In this document: positions 36,265 through 44,597 of the stretch, in pieces
Position numbering within the stretch: the first letter of the stretch is position 1
How the letters are laid out: every line of letters begins with the position of its first letter
DNA from: Paracoccaceae bacterium
Lineage (GTDB): Bacteria; Pseudomonadota; Alphaproteobacteria; Rhodobacterales; Rhodobacteraceae
Direction: 5' to 3'
Assembly: GCA_014654775.1 (NCBI GenBank)
Contig: JACVZW010000024.1
Span: forward strand, 1-64,000
DNA: 64,000 nucleotides
Translations under genes and position numbers: made by a program
The notes under the pieces: generated by a model
What the model saw: the letters and a program-made list of their open reading frames with translations, nothing else
Database searches by the model: none
Told to the model about the DNA's origin: nothing

Positions 36265-37941
36265 ATGGCCGTCAAGACCGACATCGAGATTGCGCGCGAA
36301 GCGAAGAAGAAGCCGATCATGGAGATCGGGGCGAAGCTCGGCATCCCGTCCGAGCATCTGCTGCCCTATGGTCATGACAAGGCGAAAGTGGGTCAGGAGT
36401 TCATCAAGTCGCTGGCGGGCAAGCCGGATGGCAAGCTGATCCTGGTGACCGCGATCAATCCCACGCCTGCGGGCGAAGGCAAGACGACGACGACGGTCGG
36501 TCTGGGCGATGGTCTGAACCGGATCGGCAAGAAGGCGGTTGTCTGCATCCGCGAAGCGTCTCTCGGCCCGAACTTCGGGATGAAGGGCGGCGCGGCGGGC
36601 GGCGGCTATGCGCAGGTCGTGCCGATGGAGGAAATGAACCTTCACTTCACTGGCGACTTCCATGCGATCACCTCGGCGCACAACCTGCTGTCGGCGATGA
36701 TCGACAATCATATCTACTGGGGCAACAGCCTCGACATCGACGAGCGCCGCATCGTGTGGCGCCGGGTGATGGACATGAACGACCGCGCCCTGCGCGACAT
36801 CGTGGTGAGCCTTGGCGGCGTGTCGAACGGCTTCCCGCGCCAGACCGGGTTCGACATCACGGTGGCGTCCGAAGTGATGGCGATCCTTTGCCTGTCCAAT
36901 GACCTTGAAGACCTGCAGAAGCGGTTGGGTGACATCGTTGTGGCCTATACCCGCGACAAGAAGCCGGTCTATTGCCGCGACATCAAGGCCGATGGCGCGA
37001 TGACCGTGCTGCTGAAGGACGCGATGCAGCCGAACCTTGTGCAGACGCTGGAGAACAACCCGGCCTTCGTGCATGGCGGGCCTTTCGCCAATATCGCGCA
37101 TGGCTGCAACTCTGTCATCGCGACGAAGACGGCGCTGAAGCTGGGCGACTATGTCGTCACCGAAGCGGGCTTTGGCGCGGACCTTGGGGCCGAGAAGTTC
37201 TTCGACATCAAGTGCCGCAAGGCGGGGCTGAAGCCCGCCGCCGCCGTGATCGTGGCGACCGTGCGCGCGATGAAGATGAATGGCGGCGTGGCGAAGGCCG
37301 ATCTCGGGACCGAGAATGTCGAGGCGGTCAAGAAGGGCTGCCCGAACCTTGGCCGTCACATCGCCAATGTGAAGTCCTTCGGCGTGCCGGTCGTCGTGGC
37401 GATCAACCACTTCTTCAGCGATACGGATGCCGAGGTGGCCGCCGTGAAGGCCTATGTGGCCGAGCAAGGGGCGGAAGCCATCCTCTGCAAGCACTGGGCA
37501 CATGGGTCGGCGGGAATCGAGGACCTGGCGAAGAAGGTGGTGAGCCTTGCCGAGTCCGGCGCATCGGCCTTTGCGCCGCTTTATCCCGACGATATGCCGC
37601 TGTTCCAGAAGGTGGAGACGATCGCCAAGCGCATCTACCACGCTGACGAGGTGATTGCCGACAAGTCCATCCGCGACCAGCTGAAGACGTGGGAAGCGGC
37701 GGGCTATGGGCATCTGCCGGTCTGCATGGCCAAGACGCAGTATTCCTTCACCACAGATCCCAATGTGCGCGGCGCGCCGACCGGACATTCGGTGCCGGTG
37801 CGCGAAGTGCGTCTGTCGGCGGGGGCGGGCTTCATCGTGGTGATCTGCGGTGAGATCATGACGATGCCGGGCCTGCCCAAGGTGCCGTCGGCCGAGGTGA
37901 TCCGCCTGAACGATCAGGGCCATGTCGAGGGGCTGTTCTGA
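36265..37941 (+). CDS. fhs: Formate-tetrahydrofolate ligase
   Basis: A 558-residue cytoplasmic enzyme that makes 10-formyl-THF from formate, THF and ATP. The ATP site is [18 protein letters not shown] near residue 65, and [40 protein letters not shown] and [19 protein letters not shown] are invariant in the family. ATG at 36265 with GAAGGGAG upstream is chosen. With FolD downstream it can run formate assimilation or feed purine and serine synthesis. Confidence 0.96.
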   Translation: MAVKTDIEIAREAKKKPIMEIGAKLGIPSEHLLPYGHDKAKVGQEFIKSLAGKPDGKLILVTAINPTPAGEGKTTTTVGLGDGLNRIGKKAVVCIREASLGPNFGMKGGAAGGGYAQVVPMEEMNLHFTGDFHAITSAHNLLSAMIDNHIYWGNSLDIDERRIVWRRVMDMNDRALRDIVVSLGGVSNGFPRQTGFDITVASEVMAILCLSNDLEDLQKRLGDIVVAYTRDKKPVYCRDIKADGAMTVLLKDAMQPNLVQTLENNPAFVHGGPFANIAHGCNSVIATKTALKLGDYVVTEAGFGADLGAEKFFDIKCRKAGLKPAAAVIVATVRAMKMNGGVAKADLGTENVEAVKKGCPNLGRHIANVKSFGVPVVVAINHFFSDTDAEVAAVKAYVAEQGAEAILCKHWAHGSAGIEDLAKKVVSLAESGASAFAPLYPDDMPLFQKVETIAKRIYHADEVIADKSIRDQLKTWEAAGYGHLPVCMAKTQYSFTTDPNVRGAPTGHSVPVREVRLSAGAGFIVVICGEIMTMPGLPKVPSAEVIRLNDQGHVEGLF

Positions 37942-38013
37942 TCTGATCTGTCGCGTTGCCCTTTCGGGTTCGCCCCCTTACATGGGGGGCAACCTGAGAG
38001 GGGGCGGGATGGC

Positions 38014-38310
38014 ATGAGAAGGCCGGAAGACTGCAACACGATGGCCGATATCCGGGCCGAGATCGACAGGCTGGACGAGGCGCTGGTGGCGCTGTTCGCG
38101 GAGCGGACCGCCTATATCGACCGGGCGGCGGCGATCAAGGAAGAGATCGGGCTGCCCGCGCGGATCGAGGATCGGGTGGAGCAGGTCGTGGGCAATGTGC
38201 GGCGTCATGCGGCAGCCCATGGGTTGCCGCCGGACAAGTTGGAAAAGCTGTGGCGCAAGCTGATCGACTGGTCGATCGAGCGCGAGGAAGACCATCTGCG
38301 GAAAGGGTGA
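38014..38310 (+). CDS. Chorismate mutase, AroQ type
   Basis: A 98-residue all-helical protein. [20 protein letters not shown] opens the first helix with the substrate-binding Arg, and [20 protein letters not shown] carries the Lys and Arg of the site. [14 protein letters not shown] closes the third helix. This is the monofunctional AroQ/PchB-like form that converts chorismate to prephenate, though isochorismate-pyruvate lyase side activity cannot be excluded. It is placed between fhs and folD on the same strand, an arrangement with no obvious metabolic logic. Confidence 0.85.
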   Translation: MRRPEDCNTMADIRAEIDRLDEALVALFAERTAYIDRAAAIKEEIGLPARIEDRVEQVVGNVRRHAAAHGLPPDKLEKLWRKLIDWSIEREEDHLRKG

Positions 38311-38359
38311 GGTCACGACCCGCCCTCTCCGCCAAGGACAGAGGGAAGGGATAGGCGCG

Positions 38360-39250
38360 ATGGGTGCCAAGGTGATCGACGGCAAGGCCTTTGCGGCGGA
38401 TGTGCGGGCGCGGGTGGCAGCGCATGTGGCGCGGCTGAAGGAAGAGCAGGGCATCACGCCGGGGCTGGCCGTGGTGCTGGTGGGCGAAGACCCGGCAAGC
38501 CAAGTCTATGTGCGCAACAAGCATGCCTCCACCATCGAGGTGGGCATGGCGAGTTTCGAGCATCGCCTTTCGGCCGAGACGGGCGAGGCGGAGCTGCTGG
38601 CGCTGATCGACAGGCTGAACGGCGATCCAGCGGTGCATGGCATCCTTGTGCAGCTGCCGCTGCCGGGGCATCTGAATTCTGAACTGGTGATCAACCGGAT
38701 CGATCCGGCCAAGGATGTGGACGGGTTCCATATCAGCAATGTCGGGCTGCTGGGGACGGGGCAGAAATCGATGGTGCCCTGCACGCCGCTGGGCTGTCTG
38801 ATGATGCTGCGGGATCATCACGGCAAGCTGGCGGGGCTGAATGCCGTTGTCGTAGGTCGGTCGAACATCGTGGGCAAGCCGATGGCGCAGCTGCTGCTGG
38901 GCGACAGCTGCACCGTGACCATCGCGCATAGCCGCACGAAGGATCTGGCCGAGGTGTGCCGCCGGGCCGACATTCTTGTCGCGGCGGTGGGGCGGCCGGA
39001 GATGATCACCGGTGACATGGTGAAGTCCGGGGCGACGGTGATCGACGTGGGCATCAACCGGATCGAGCGGGACGGCAAAGCCAAGCTGGTGGGGGACGTG
39101 CATTACGACAGCGCCGCCTCCGTCGCGGGTGCCATCACGCCGGTGCCGGGCGGCGTGGGGCCGATGACGATCGCTTGCCTGCTGGCGAATACGCTGACGG
39201 CCTGCTGCCGCGCGAACGGGTTGCCTGAGCCGGAGGGGCTTACGGCCTGA
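38360..39250 (+). CDS. folD: Methylenetetrahydrofolate dehydrogenase/cyclohydrolase FolD
   Basis: A 296-residue bifunctional enzyme that interconverts methylene- and 10-formyl-THF using [13 protein letters not shown] holds the catalytic Tyr-x3-Lys, [12 protein letters not shown] and [11 protein letters not shown] are the folate site, and [16 protein letters not shown] the dinucleotide site. [15 protein letters not shown] closes the protein. Context with fhs makes a complete formate-to-methylene branch. Confidence 0.96.
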   Translation: MGAKVIDGKAFAADVRARVAAHVARLKEEQGITPGLAVVLVGEDPASQVYVRNKHASTIEVGMASFEHRLSAETGEAELLALIDRLNGDPAVHGILVQLPLPGHLNSELVINRIDPAKDVDGFHISNVGLLGTGQKSMVPCTPLGCLMMLRDHHGKLAGLNAVVVGRSNIVGKPMAQLLLGDSCTVTIAHSRTKDLAEVCRRADILVAAVGRPEMITGDMVKSGATVIDVGINRIERDGKAKLVGDVHYDSAASVAGAITPVPGGVGPMTIACLLANTLTACCRANGLPEPEGLTA

Positions 39251-39370
39251 GGGTAGCCGTCCGGCGGATATTCGCAGATTGGGGGAAATCACCCGGTCGC
39301 CCGCGCTTTGGGGAATTGCCGTAAGCCTACCGCGCTGTTAACCTTTCTTTGGGTTGAGGGCTGTGGGGAC

Positions 39371-40171
39371 ATGTCCGCATTCTGGGTTGAATGGAAGCGC
39401 GATCTGCTGAACCAGCGGACAGCAGCGATGTGGGGTTTTGCGACCCTGATAGCGGCCATCACCGGGCCGATGGGCAGTTACGAGAACTGCACCTTCGACC
39501 ATCGGCTGATGCTGTGGGGGATGTGGATCGGGCTGTTCGCGCTGATCGGGACGGGGGCGCGGGCTTTTGTGCATCAGGTGCTGGGCCTGCGCGATTTTCA
39601 TCGCGGCGGGCTACTGACGGCGGTTCTGGTGGCCTGCGGCGTGGGTTTTCCGGTCAATGCGATGAACGTGCTGTCCGTGCTGCCCGTGTCGGACGGGCCC
39701 TATCTGAACGCGGGCTTGCCCGAGATCGCGGCGACGGCCTTCGTTCTGACCCTTGCCATCGTGGCGCATCATCATTTCTGGCATGGAGCGCCCTTGTCCA
39801 TGGCGCAGCCCCTTTGGGCCGAGCCTGTGGCTACAGCCCCGGCCGAGGCGGCGGAACCCTTGCCGCGCATCGTGATGCGGCTTGAACCTGCCTTGCGCGG
39901 GCCGCTGGTGGCCCTGTCGGTGCGGGATCATTATGTCGATGTGCAGACAGTTGCTGGGCGCGGGACGGTGCTGATGCGGCTGGGCGACGCGGTGGAAGAG
40001 GTGGAGCCTGTCGTGGGCGCGCAGGTGCACCGGTCGCATTGGGTGGCGTGGGATCAGGTGATGGCCGTGGATCGGTCGGAGGCGAAGGTCTCGCTCGTCA
40101 TGACGGCGGGGCCACGCATTCCGGTCAGCCGCACCAACCGCGACAGGCTGGTGGAGCGCGGGCTTATCTGA
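39371..40171 (+). CDS. Membrane-anchored LytTR DNA-binding regulator
   Basis: A 266-residue protein with three to four hydrophobic segments in residues 20-145 (MWGFATLIAAITGPMGSYEN is the first) and a C-terminal LytTR domain. LVALSVRDHYVDVQTVAGRG, HRSHWVAWDQVMAVDR and PVSRTNRDRLVERGLI match the family. It is a one-component membrane regulator rather than a response regulator, as there is no receiver domain. Target genes are unknown. Its end overlaps the convergent pdeM end by 8 bp. Confidence 0.82.
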   Translation: MSAFWVEWKRDLLNQRTAAMWGFATLIAAITGPMGSYENCTFDHRLMLWGMWIGLFALIGTGARAFVHQVLGLRDFHRGGLLTAVLVACGVGFPVNAMNVLSVLPVSDGPYLNAGLPEIAATAFVLTLAIVAHHHFWHGAPLSMAQPLWAEPVATAPAEAAEPLPRIVMRLEPALRGPLVALSVRDHYVDVQTVAGRGTVLMRLGDAVEEVEPVVGAQVHRSHWVAWDQVMAVDRSEAKVSLVMTAGPRIPVSRTNRDRLVERGLI

Positions 40172-40814
40172 CGGGCAGGGGCACGGGCAGGGCGCGCGGG
40201 CCGGTCAGGATGGCCAGAGCGGGCGGGTGCAGCAGCGCCGCAAGCGCGGGATCATCGGCAGACAGCCCGCCGGTGTAGAGGCCGAAGGCAGGCAGGATCA
40301 GGCGATCGGCATCCAGCAGGAAGCAGGGCCGCGCTGCGCCCTTCAGGCGCAGCTTGGGGTGGTAATGGCCTGACACTTCGGCCGTTTCCCCCTTGTCGGC
40401 GATGTGACGGAAGGTCAGCGGGCCCAGCGTCATCTGCGCGCGGTGGGTGCCGCCGATTTCCACCGGGCCTGCGTCATGGTTGCCTTCGATCCATGTCCAG
40501 GCGCGCCCCGCCATCAGGCGGGCGAGGCGGAGGCGGGCCTCTTCCTCCAACCCACGGACGGCGGCGAGATCGTCGAAACTGTCACCAAGGCAGATGACGG
40601 TGGCGGGGGCAGTGCGGTCGATCTCGGCCTCTAGCCGATGGAGGGTTTCCCTTGTTTCATAGGGCGGCAGGAGCGCGCCGCCACGGCGGGCGAGGCGTTC
40701 GGATTTGCCCAAGTGCAAGTCGGACACGCAAAGGAGCCGCGCGGCAGGCCAGTAGAGCGCGCCGGAGGGCAGGGCGTGGAGGGTTTCGCCGGACAGGGTG
40801 AAAGCGTGATGCAT
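40164..40814 (-). CDS. pdeM: Ligase-associated metallophosphoesterase PdeM
   Basis: A 216-residue calcineurin-like protein. Metal-binding motifs are LLCVSDLHLGKS, ICLGDSFDD, IEGNHDAG and VSGHYHPK. It belongs to the ligase-associated DNA damage response set that also includes an Lhr-like helicase, a DNA ligase and an exonuclease. The helicase gene lies directly upstream on the same strand with a 41-bp gap; the ligase and exonuclease are not in this window. ATG at 40814 is preferred over TTG at 40850. Confidence 0.85.
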   Translation of the reverse strand: MHHAFTLSGETLHALPSGALYWPAARLLCVSDLHLGKSERLARRGGALLPPYETRETLHRLEAEIDRTAPATVICLGDSFDDLAAVRGLEEEARLRLARLMAGRAWTWIEGNHDAGPVEIGGTHRAQMTLGPLTFRHIADKGETAEVSGHYHPKLRLKGAARPCFLLDADRLILPAFGLYTGGLSADDPALAALLHPPALAILTGPRALPVPLPVR

Positions 40815-40855
40815 GGGGCGAGGTTTGCCTTGTCGGGCAAGGCGTTGCAAGCGGG

Positions 40856-43249
40856 TCAGGCGAGGCCTGCCTCTTCCATCAGACGGCGGGCGGCCTCTTC
40901 CACCATGCGTTCGCGGCCCGTGCCATGGACCGGGATGCGCCCCGGTTCAAGGAACAGTGGCGCGGCGAGGGGGGTGACGCGGGGCAGACGGATCAGGTCG
41001 ATGCGCCCCTCTACACGAGCGAGCATGTCTTCGATGCGCGAAAAGTCGACGAGGCCGCGTTCGGCCTCTTCTCGCGTGACCTGCAAAAGCAGGTGGTCGG
41101 GGTCGTATTTGCGAAGCGTGTCGTAGAGGATGTCGGAGGAGAAGGTGGCCTGACGGCCCGTCTTGCGGCGACCTTGGTGGGAGCGTTCGATGAGGCCTGC
41201 GATGATGGCCGTGGCGCGGAAGGTGCGTTTCATCACGGCATTGCCGCCGAGCCATGTCTCCAACCCTTCGCGCAGTTTGGCGAGGTCGAAGAGGGGGGCG
41301 GCGTCGGTGACCGGGTCGAGGCCCCAGATCAACGTGGCGTAATCGGTGGCGACGAAGCCCAAGGGGGCAAGCCCTTGTTCTTCCATCCTCTTTGTCACCA
41401 GTAGGGCGAGGGTCTGCATCGCGTTGCGGCCTGCGAAGCCATAGACGCAGAGATGTTCGCGACCGTCATGCGGGAAGCTTTCCACCAGCAGGCGGTCGGG
41501 CTGCGGAAGGCGTGAGACATCCCGTTGCAGGGCGAGCCATTGGGCGGTGTGAGTGGGAAGGTCGGGCCAGCTATCCTGTTGGAACAACTCGAGGATTCTC
41601 TGGGTCAGCAGGGTGGAGGTGGCGAATTTCGTGCCGTTGAAGGTGGCCACTTTCGGGTCGCGGCCGGGTTGGCGGGTCACCTCGACGGTCATCTCGCGCA
41701 GGCCTTCATAGCGGACGATTTCGCCGCCGATGAGGAAGGTGTCGCCGGGGGTAAGGGTGGAGGCGAAGCCTTCCTCGACCTCGCCCAACGGGGTGCCGCC
41801 GAAGCGGTTTTTCAAGCGGACCTTAAGGGTTTCCGTGTCGATGATGGTGCCGAGATTCTGGCGGATGAGGGCCGCGCTGCGCGGATCGCGCAACTGCCAG
41901 CGCCCGTTTTTTTCCTGCAATCTCTGCCACTTGTCATAGGCGCGCAGGGCGTAGCCGCCGGTGGCGCAGAAGTCGAGGCAGGCGTCGAATTGGGGTCTTG
42001 TCAGCGCGGCATAGGGTCCGGTTCGGTTAACTTCGGTAAAGAGATCGTTAGCGTCGAACGGCCCGGAGGCCGCCGTCATCAGGATGTGCTGGCAGAGCAC
42101 GTCGCGGGGGCCGGGGCCGCGCGGTTCGCCGTCGAGCGTGTGGTCGCGCACGGCATCAAGCGCGGCGCGGCATTCGACCACTTCAAAGCGGTTGGCGGGC
42201 AGGATAAGGGCCTTGGAGGGCGCGTTATAGCGGTGGTTGGCACGGCCGATCCTTTGCACGAGGCGTTTGACGTTCTTCGGCGCGCCAACCTGAATGACGA
42301 GATCGACATCGCCCCAGTCGATGCCGAGGTCGAGCGAGCCGGTGCAGACCACGGCGCGGAGCTTTCCTTCGGCCATCGCAGCCTCGACCCGTTCGCGCTG
42401 TTCGCGGGCGAGGGAGCCGTGGTGGATTCCGATGGGCAGCCCGTCGTCGTTCTGTAGCCAGAGATCGTGAAAGAAGAGCTCTGCCTGCGCGCGGGTGTTG
42501 TGGAAGATGAGCGTGGTGCGATGGCGGCGGACTTCGTCAAGGATCGCGCGCATGGCGTAGCGGCCGCCGCCGCCGGACCATGGCGGGGGCGCGTCGGTTT
42601 CCAGCATGGCGATGTCGGGGTCGGGGCCGGGGTCGGCCTGCAGGATGTCGCAGGTGGTGGGCGACATGTAGCGGGCCAGCGCAGGCGGGTCTTCGACCGT
42701 GGCGGAGAGGCCGATACGGCGCAGGCCGGGGCTTAGGCTCTCGAGGCGGGAGAGGAGCAGCATGAGCTGGTCGCCACGCTTGGATTCGGCCAGCGCGTGC
42801 AATTCGTCGATCACAACCCTTTGGAGAGATGAGAAAATCTTGGGTGCGTCTTCGTAAGAGAGGAGCAGGGCGAGGCTTTCGGGCGTGGTGAGCAGGATAT
42901 GCGGCGGGTCGGCGCGCTGGCGGCGGCGCTGGGTGTAGGAGGTGTCGCCGGTGCGGTCTTCGATCCGGATGGGGAGGGATGCGCCTTCGACCGGGGTGCG
43001 GAGGTTACGGCGGATGTCGGCGGTGAGGGCCTTGAGGGGCGAGATATAGAGGGTGTGGAGGCCGTTCGGGGGCGTTTTTCCCAGTTCGGCCAAGGTGGGC
43101 AGGAAACCTGCGAGCGTTTTGCCGCCGCCGGTGGGGGCGATGAGGAGGGTGGCGGGGTTGGCGCTGCGGTCCAGCATGGCCTGCTGGTGGGGGTGCAGCG
43201 TCCAGCCTTTGGCGGCGAACCAGTCGGTGAGGGGGGCGGGCAGCGGCAT
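40856..43249 (-). CDS. Ligase-associated Lhr-like DEXH helicase
   Basis: A 797-residue superfamily 2 helicase. Motif I is LIAPTGGGKT near residue 38, motif II VVIDELHAL, motif III IGLSATV, motif IV LIFHNTRAQAE, then CTGSLDLGIDWG and RIGRANHRY (motifs V-VI). The C-terminal half (EEGFASTLTPGDTFLIGGEI and HLCVYGFAGRNAMQTLALLV) is the Lhr-specific module. It is the helicase of the PdeM-linked repair set. Note the TGTGC array about 90 bp upstream of its start. Confidence 0.9.
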   Translation of the reverse strand: MPLPAPLTDWFAAKGWTLHPHQQAMLDRSANPATLLIAPTGGGKTLAGFLPTLAELGKTPPNGLHTLYISPLKALTADIRRNLRTPVEGASLPIRIEDRTGDTSYTQRRRQRADPPHILLTTPESLALLLSYEDAPKIFSSLQRVVIDELHALAESKRGDQLMLLLSRLESLSPGLRRIGLSATVEDPPALARYMSPTTCDILQADPGPDPDIAMLETDAPPPWSGGGGRYAMRAILDEVRRHRTTLIFHNTRAQAELFFHDLWLQNDDGLPIGIHHGSLAREQRERVEAAMAEGKLRAVVCTGSLDLGIDWGDVDLVIQVGAPKNVKRLVQRIGRANHRYNAPSKALILPANRFEVVECRAALDAVRDHTLDGEPRGPGPRDVLCQHILMTAASGPFDANDLFTEVNRTGPYAALTRPQFDACLDFCATGGYALRAYDKWQRLQEKNGRWQLRDPRSAALIRQNLGTIIDTETLKVRLKNRFGGTPLGEVEEGFASTLTPGDTFLIGGEIVRYEGLREMTVEVTRQPGRDPKVATFNGTKFATSTLLTQRILELFQQDSWPDLPTHTAQWLALQRDVSRLPQPDRLLVESFPHDGREHLCVYGFAGRNAMQTLALLVTKRMEEQGLAPLGFVATDYATLIWGLDPVTDAAPLFDLAKLREGLETWLGGNAVMKRTFRATAIIAGLIERSHQGRRKTGRQATFSSDILYDTLRKYDPDHLLLQVTREEAERGLVDFSRIEDMLARVEGRIDLIRLPRVTPLAAPLFLEPGRIPVHGTGRERMVEEAARRLMEEAGLA

Positions 43250-43338
43250 GGGCTTATGGTAGGCTGCGGGCCGGGGTGGGGAAAGGGGGCGGCGCAGCGA
43301 AAGGGCCCTGTGTTTTCAAGGATTTGGCCGAAAACGGT

Positions 43339-43387
43339 TGTGCCCTGTTTTGTGCCGCCTTTTGTGCAGCAAAGTGTACATACAAAT
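43339..43387. repeat. TGTGC array, 12-bp period, copy A
   Basis: TGTGC occurs at 43339, 43351, 43363 and, as TGTAC, at 43375, each exactly 12 bp apart, ending with CATACAAAT. A second copy with identical spacing lies at 60069-60105. It sits between the helicase start and the Lrp gene stop, 90 bp ahead of the helicase gene on the minus strand. Confidence 0.7.
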
Positions 43388-43464
43388 CTGGAGAGATAAG
43401 GGCGAAGAAAAATGGTTAAGGGTGCGTGGCTGCACAGAGGCGCACGCAGGGCCTGTTGCCTGCC

Positions 43465-43917
43465 CTAAGCGCGGTCGTCCTTGGGGCTGCCCATCACGAC
43501 GAAGGTGGTGATGGATTGCACCTGCGGCAGGGTGCCCAGCACATCGGTATGCCAGTGCTTGTAGGCGGCGAGATCGGCGCAATCGACGCGCAGAAGATAT
43601 TCCACCGTGCCGGTGATGTTGTGGCATTCGGTGACCTGCGGCGCGCGGGAGACGGCGCGTTCGAAGGCCTCTTGCGACGCCTTGGTATGGGTGTTGAGGC
43701 CCACGGTGACGAAGGCGGTGAAGCCGATGCCGAGTTGGATCGGGTCGAGGACGGCGCGGTAGCCTTTGATGAGGCCCGAACGTTCCATCTCTTGCACGCG
43801 GCGCAGGCAAGCGGAGGGGGAGAGGCCGACCCGTTCGGCGATGATCAGGTTGGGGATCCGGCCGTCGCGGCGGAGTTGCTGCAATATCCGGGCGTTGATG
43901 GTGTCAATCTTCGTCAT
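43465..43917 (-). CDS. Lrp/AsnC-family transcriptional regulator
   Basis: A 150-residue regulator. The N-terminal helix-turn-helix is NLIIAERVGLSPSACLRRVQ and the C-terminal RAM domain carries FERAVSRAPQVTECHNITGT and YLLRVDCADLAAYKHWHTD. ATG at 43917. It is divergently transcribed from a LysE-type exporter, the usual arrangement in which the regulator controls amino acid export in response to intracellular ligand. Confidence 0.93.
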   Translation of the reverse strand: MTKIDTINARILQQLRRDGRIPNLIIAERVGLSPSACLRRVQEMERSGLIKGYRAVLDPIQLGIGFTAFVTVGLNTHTKASQEAFERAVSRAPQVTECHNITGTVEYLLRVDCADLAAYKHWHTDVLGTLPQVQSITTFVVMGSPKDDRA

Positions 43918-43923
43918 TTGTTG

Positions 43924-43954
43924 TGCATAGTGCATCAAAAACGCTGCATTTGCA
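43924..43954. promoter_or_regulatory. Paired TGCA palindromes, candidate Lrp operator
   Basis: TGCATAGTGCA (43924-43934) and TGCATTTGCA (43945-43954) are two short dyads whose centres are about 20.5 bp apart, close to two helical turns. They occupy the 73-bp gap between the divergent Lrp and LysE genes, where an octameric Lrp-type protein would bind. Confidence 0.5.
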
Positions 43955-43990
43955 ATTCCGCGGTGCGGGTTTCGTGGCATGGATTGCGAT

Positions 43991-44590
43991 ATGACATATG
44001 AGCTTTTCCTTGCCCTTCTGGGCTTTGCCTTCGTCACCTCGGTCACGCCGGGGCCGAACAACATGATGCTGCTGGCCTCGGGCGTGAATTTCGGACTTAG
44101 GCGGACGGTGCCGCATATGCTGGGGATTTCCATCGGACATGCGGTGATGGTCTTTCTGGTGGGGCTGGGGGTGGCGGGAGTGTTCCTTGCACATCCGCTG
44201 GCGCTGACTGCACTGAAGGTGGCGGCGGTGGGATACATGCTGTGGCTGGCGTGGAAGATCGCGCGGTCGGGTGCGCCGGGGGAGGGGAAGGCCGGGGGGC
44301 GGCCGATGACATTCCTGCAGGCGGCGGCTTTCCAATGGGTGAACCCCAAGGCATGGGCCATGGCGCTGGGCTCGGTGGCGGCCTATGTGCCGGAGCCTTC
44401 GGTCGCGGCCTATGCGACGGTGGCGGGGGTGTTCGCGTCGGTCAACCTGCCGTCGGTCGCGGTCTGGGCGGCAGCGGGGCAGGGTTTGCGGCGCTGGCTG
44501 GATGATCCGCGGCGTCTGCGCGCCTTCAACTGGGGGATGGCAGCGCTTCTGGTGCTGTCGCTGTGGCCGGTGCTGGGGATGGAGCTTTAG
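43991..44590 (+). CDS. LysE/RhtB-family amino acid exporter
   Basis: A 199-residue membrane protein with about six spans. FVTSVTPGPNNMMLLASGVN near the N-terminus is the family signature, and FQWVNPKAWAMALGSVAAYV the conserved second-half motif. It exports amino acids or related metabolites; the specific substrate (homoserine, threonine, leucine and others are possible) is not readable. ATG at 43991; an in-frame ATG at 43979 is an alternative. Confidence 0.9.
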   Translation: MTYELFLALLGFAFVTSVTPGPNNMMLLASGVNFGLRRTVPHMLGISIGHAVMVFLVGLGVAGVFLAHPLALTALKVAAVGYMLWLAWKIARSGAPGEGKAGGRPMTFLQAAAFQWVNPKAWAMALGSVAAYVPEPSVAAYATVAGVFASVNLPSVAVWAAAGQGLRRWLDDPRRLRAFNWGMAALLVLSLWPVLGMEL

Positions 44591-44597
44591 CGCGCCG

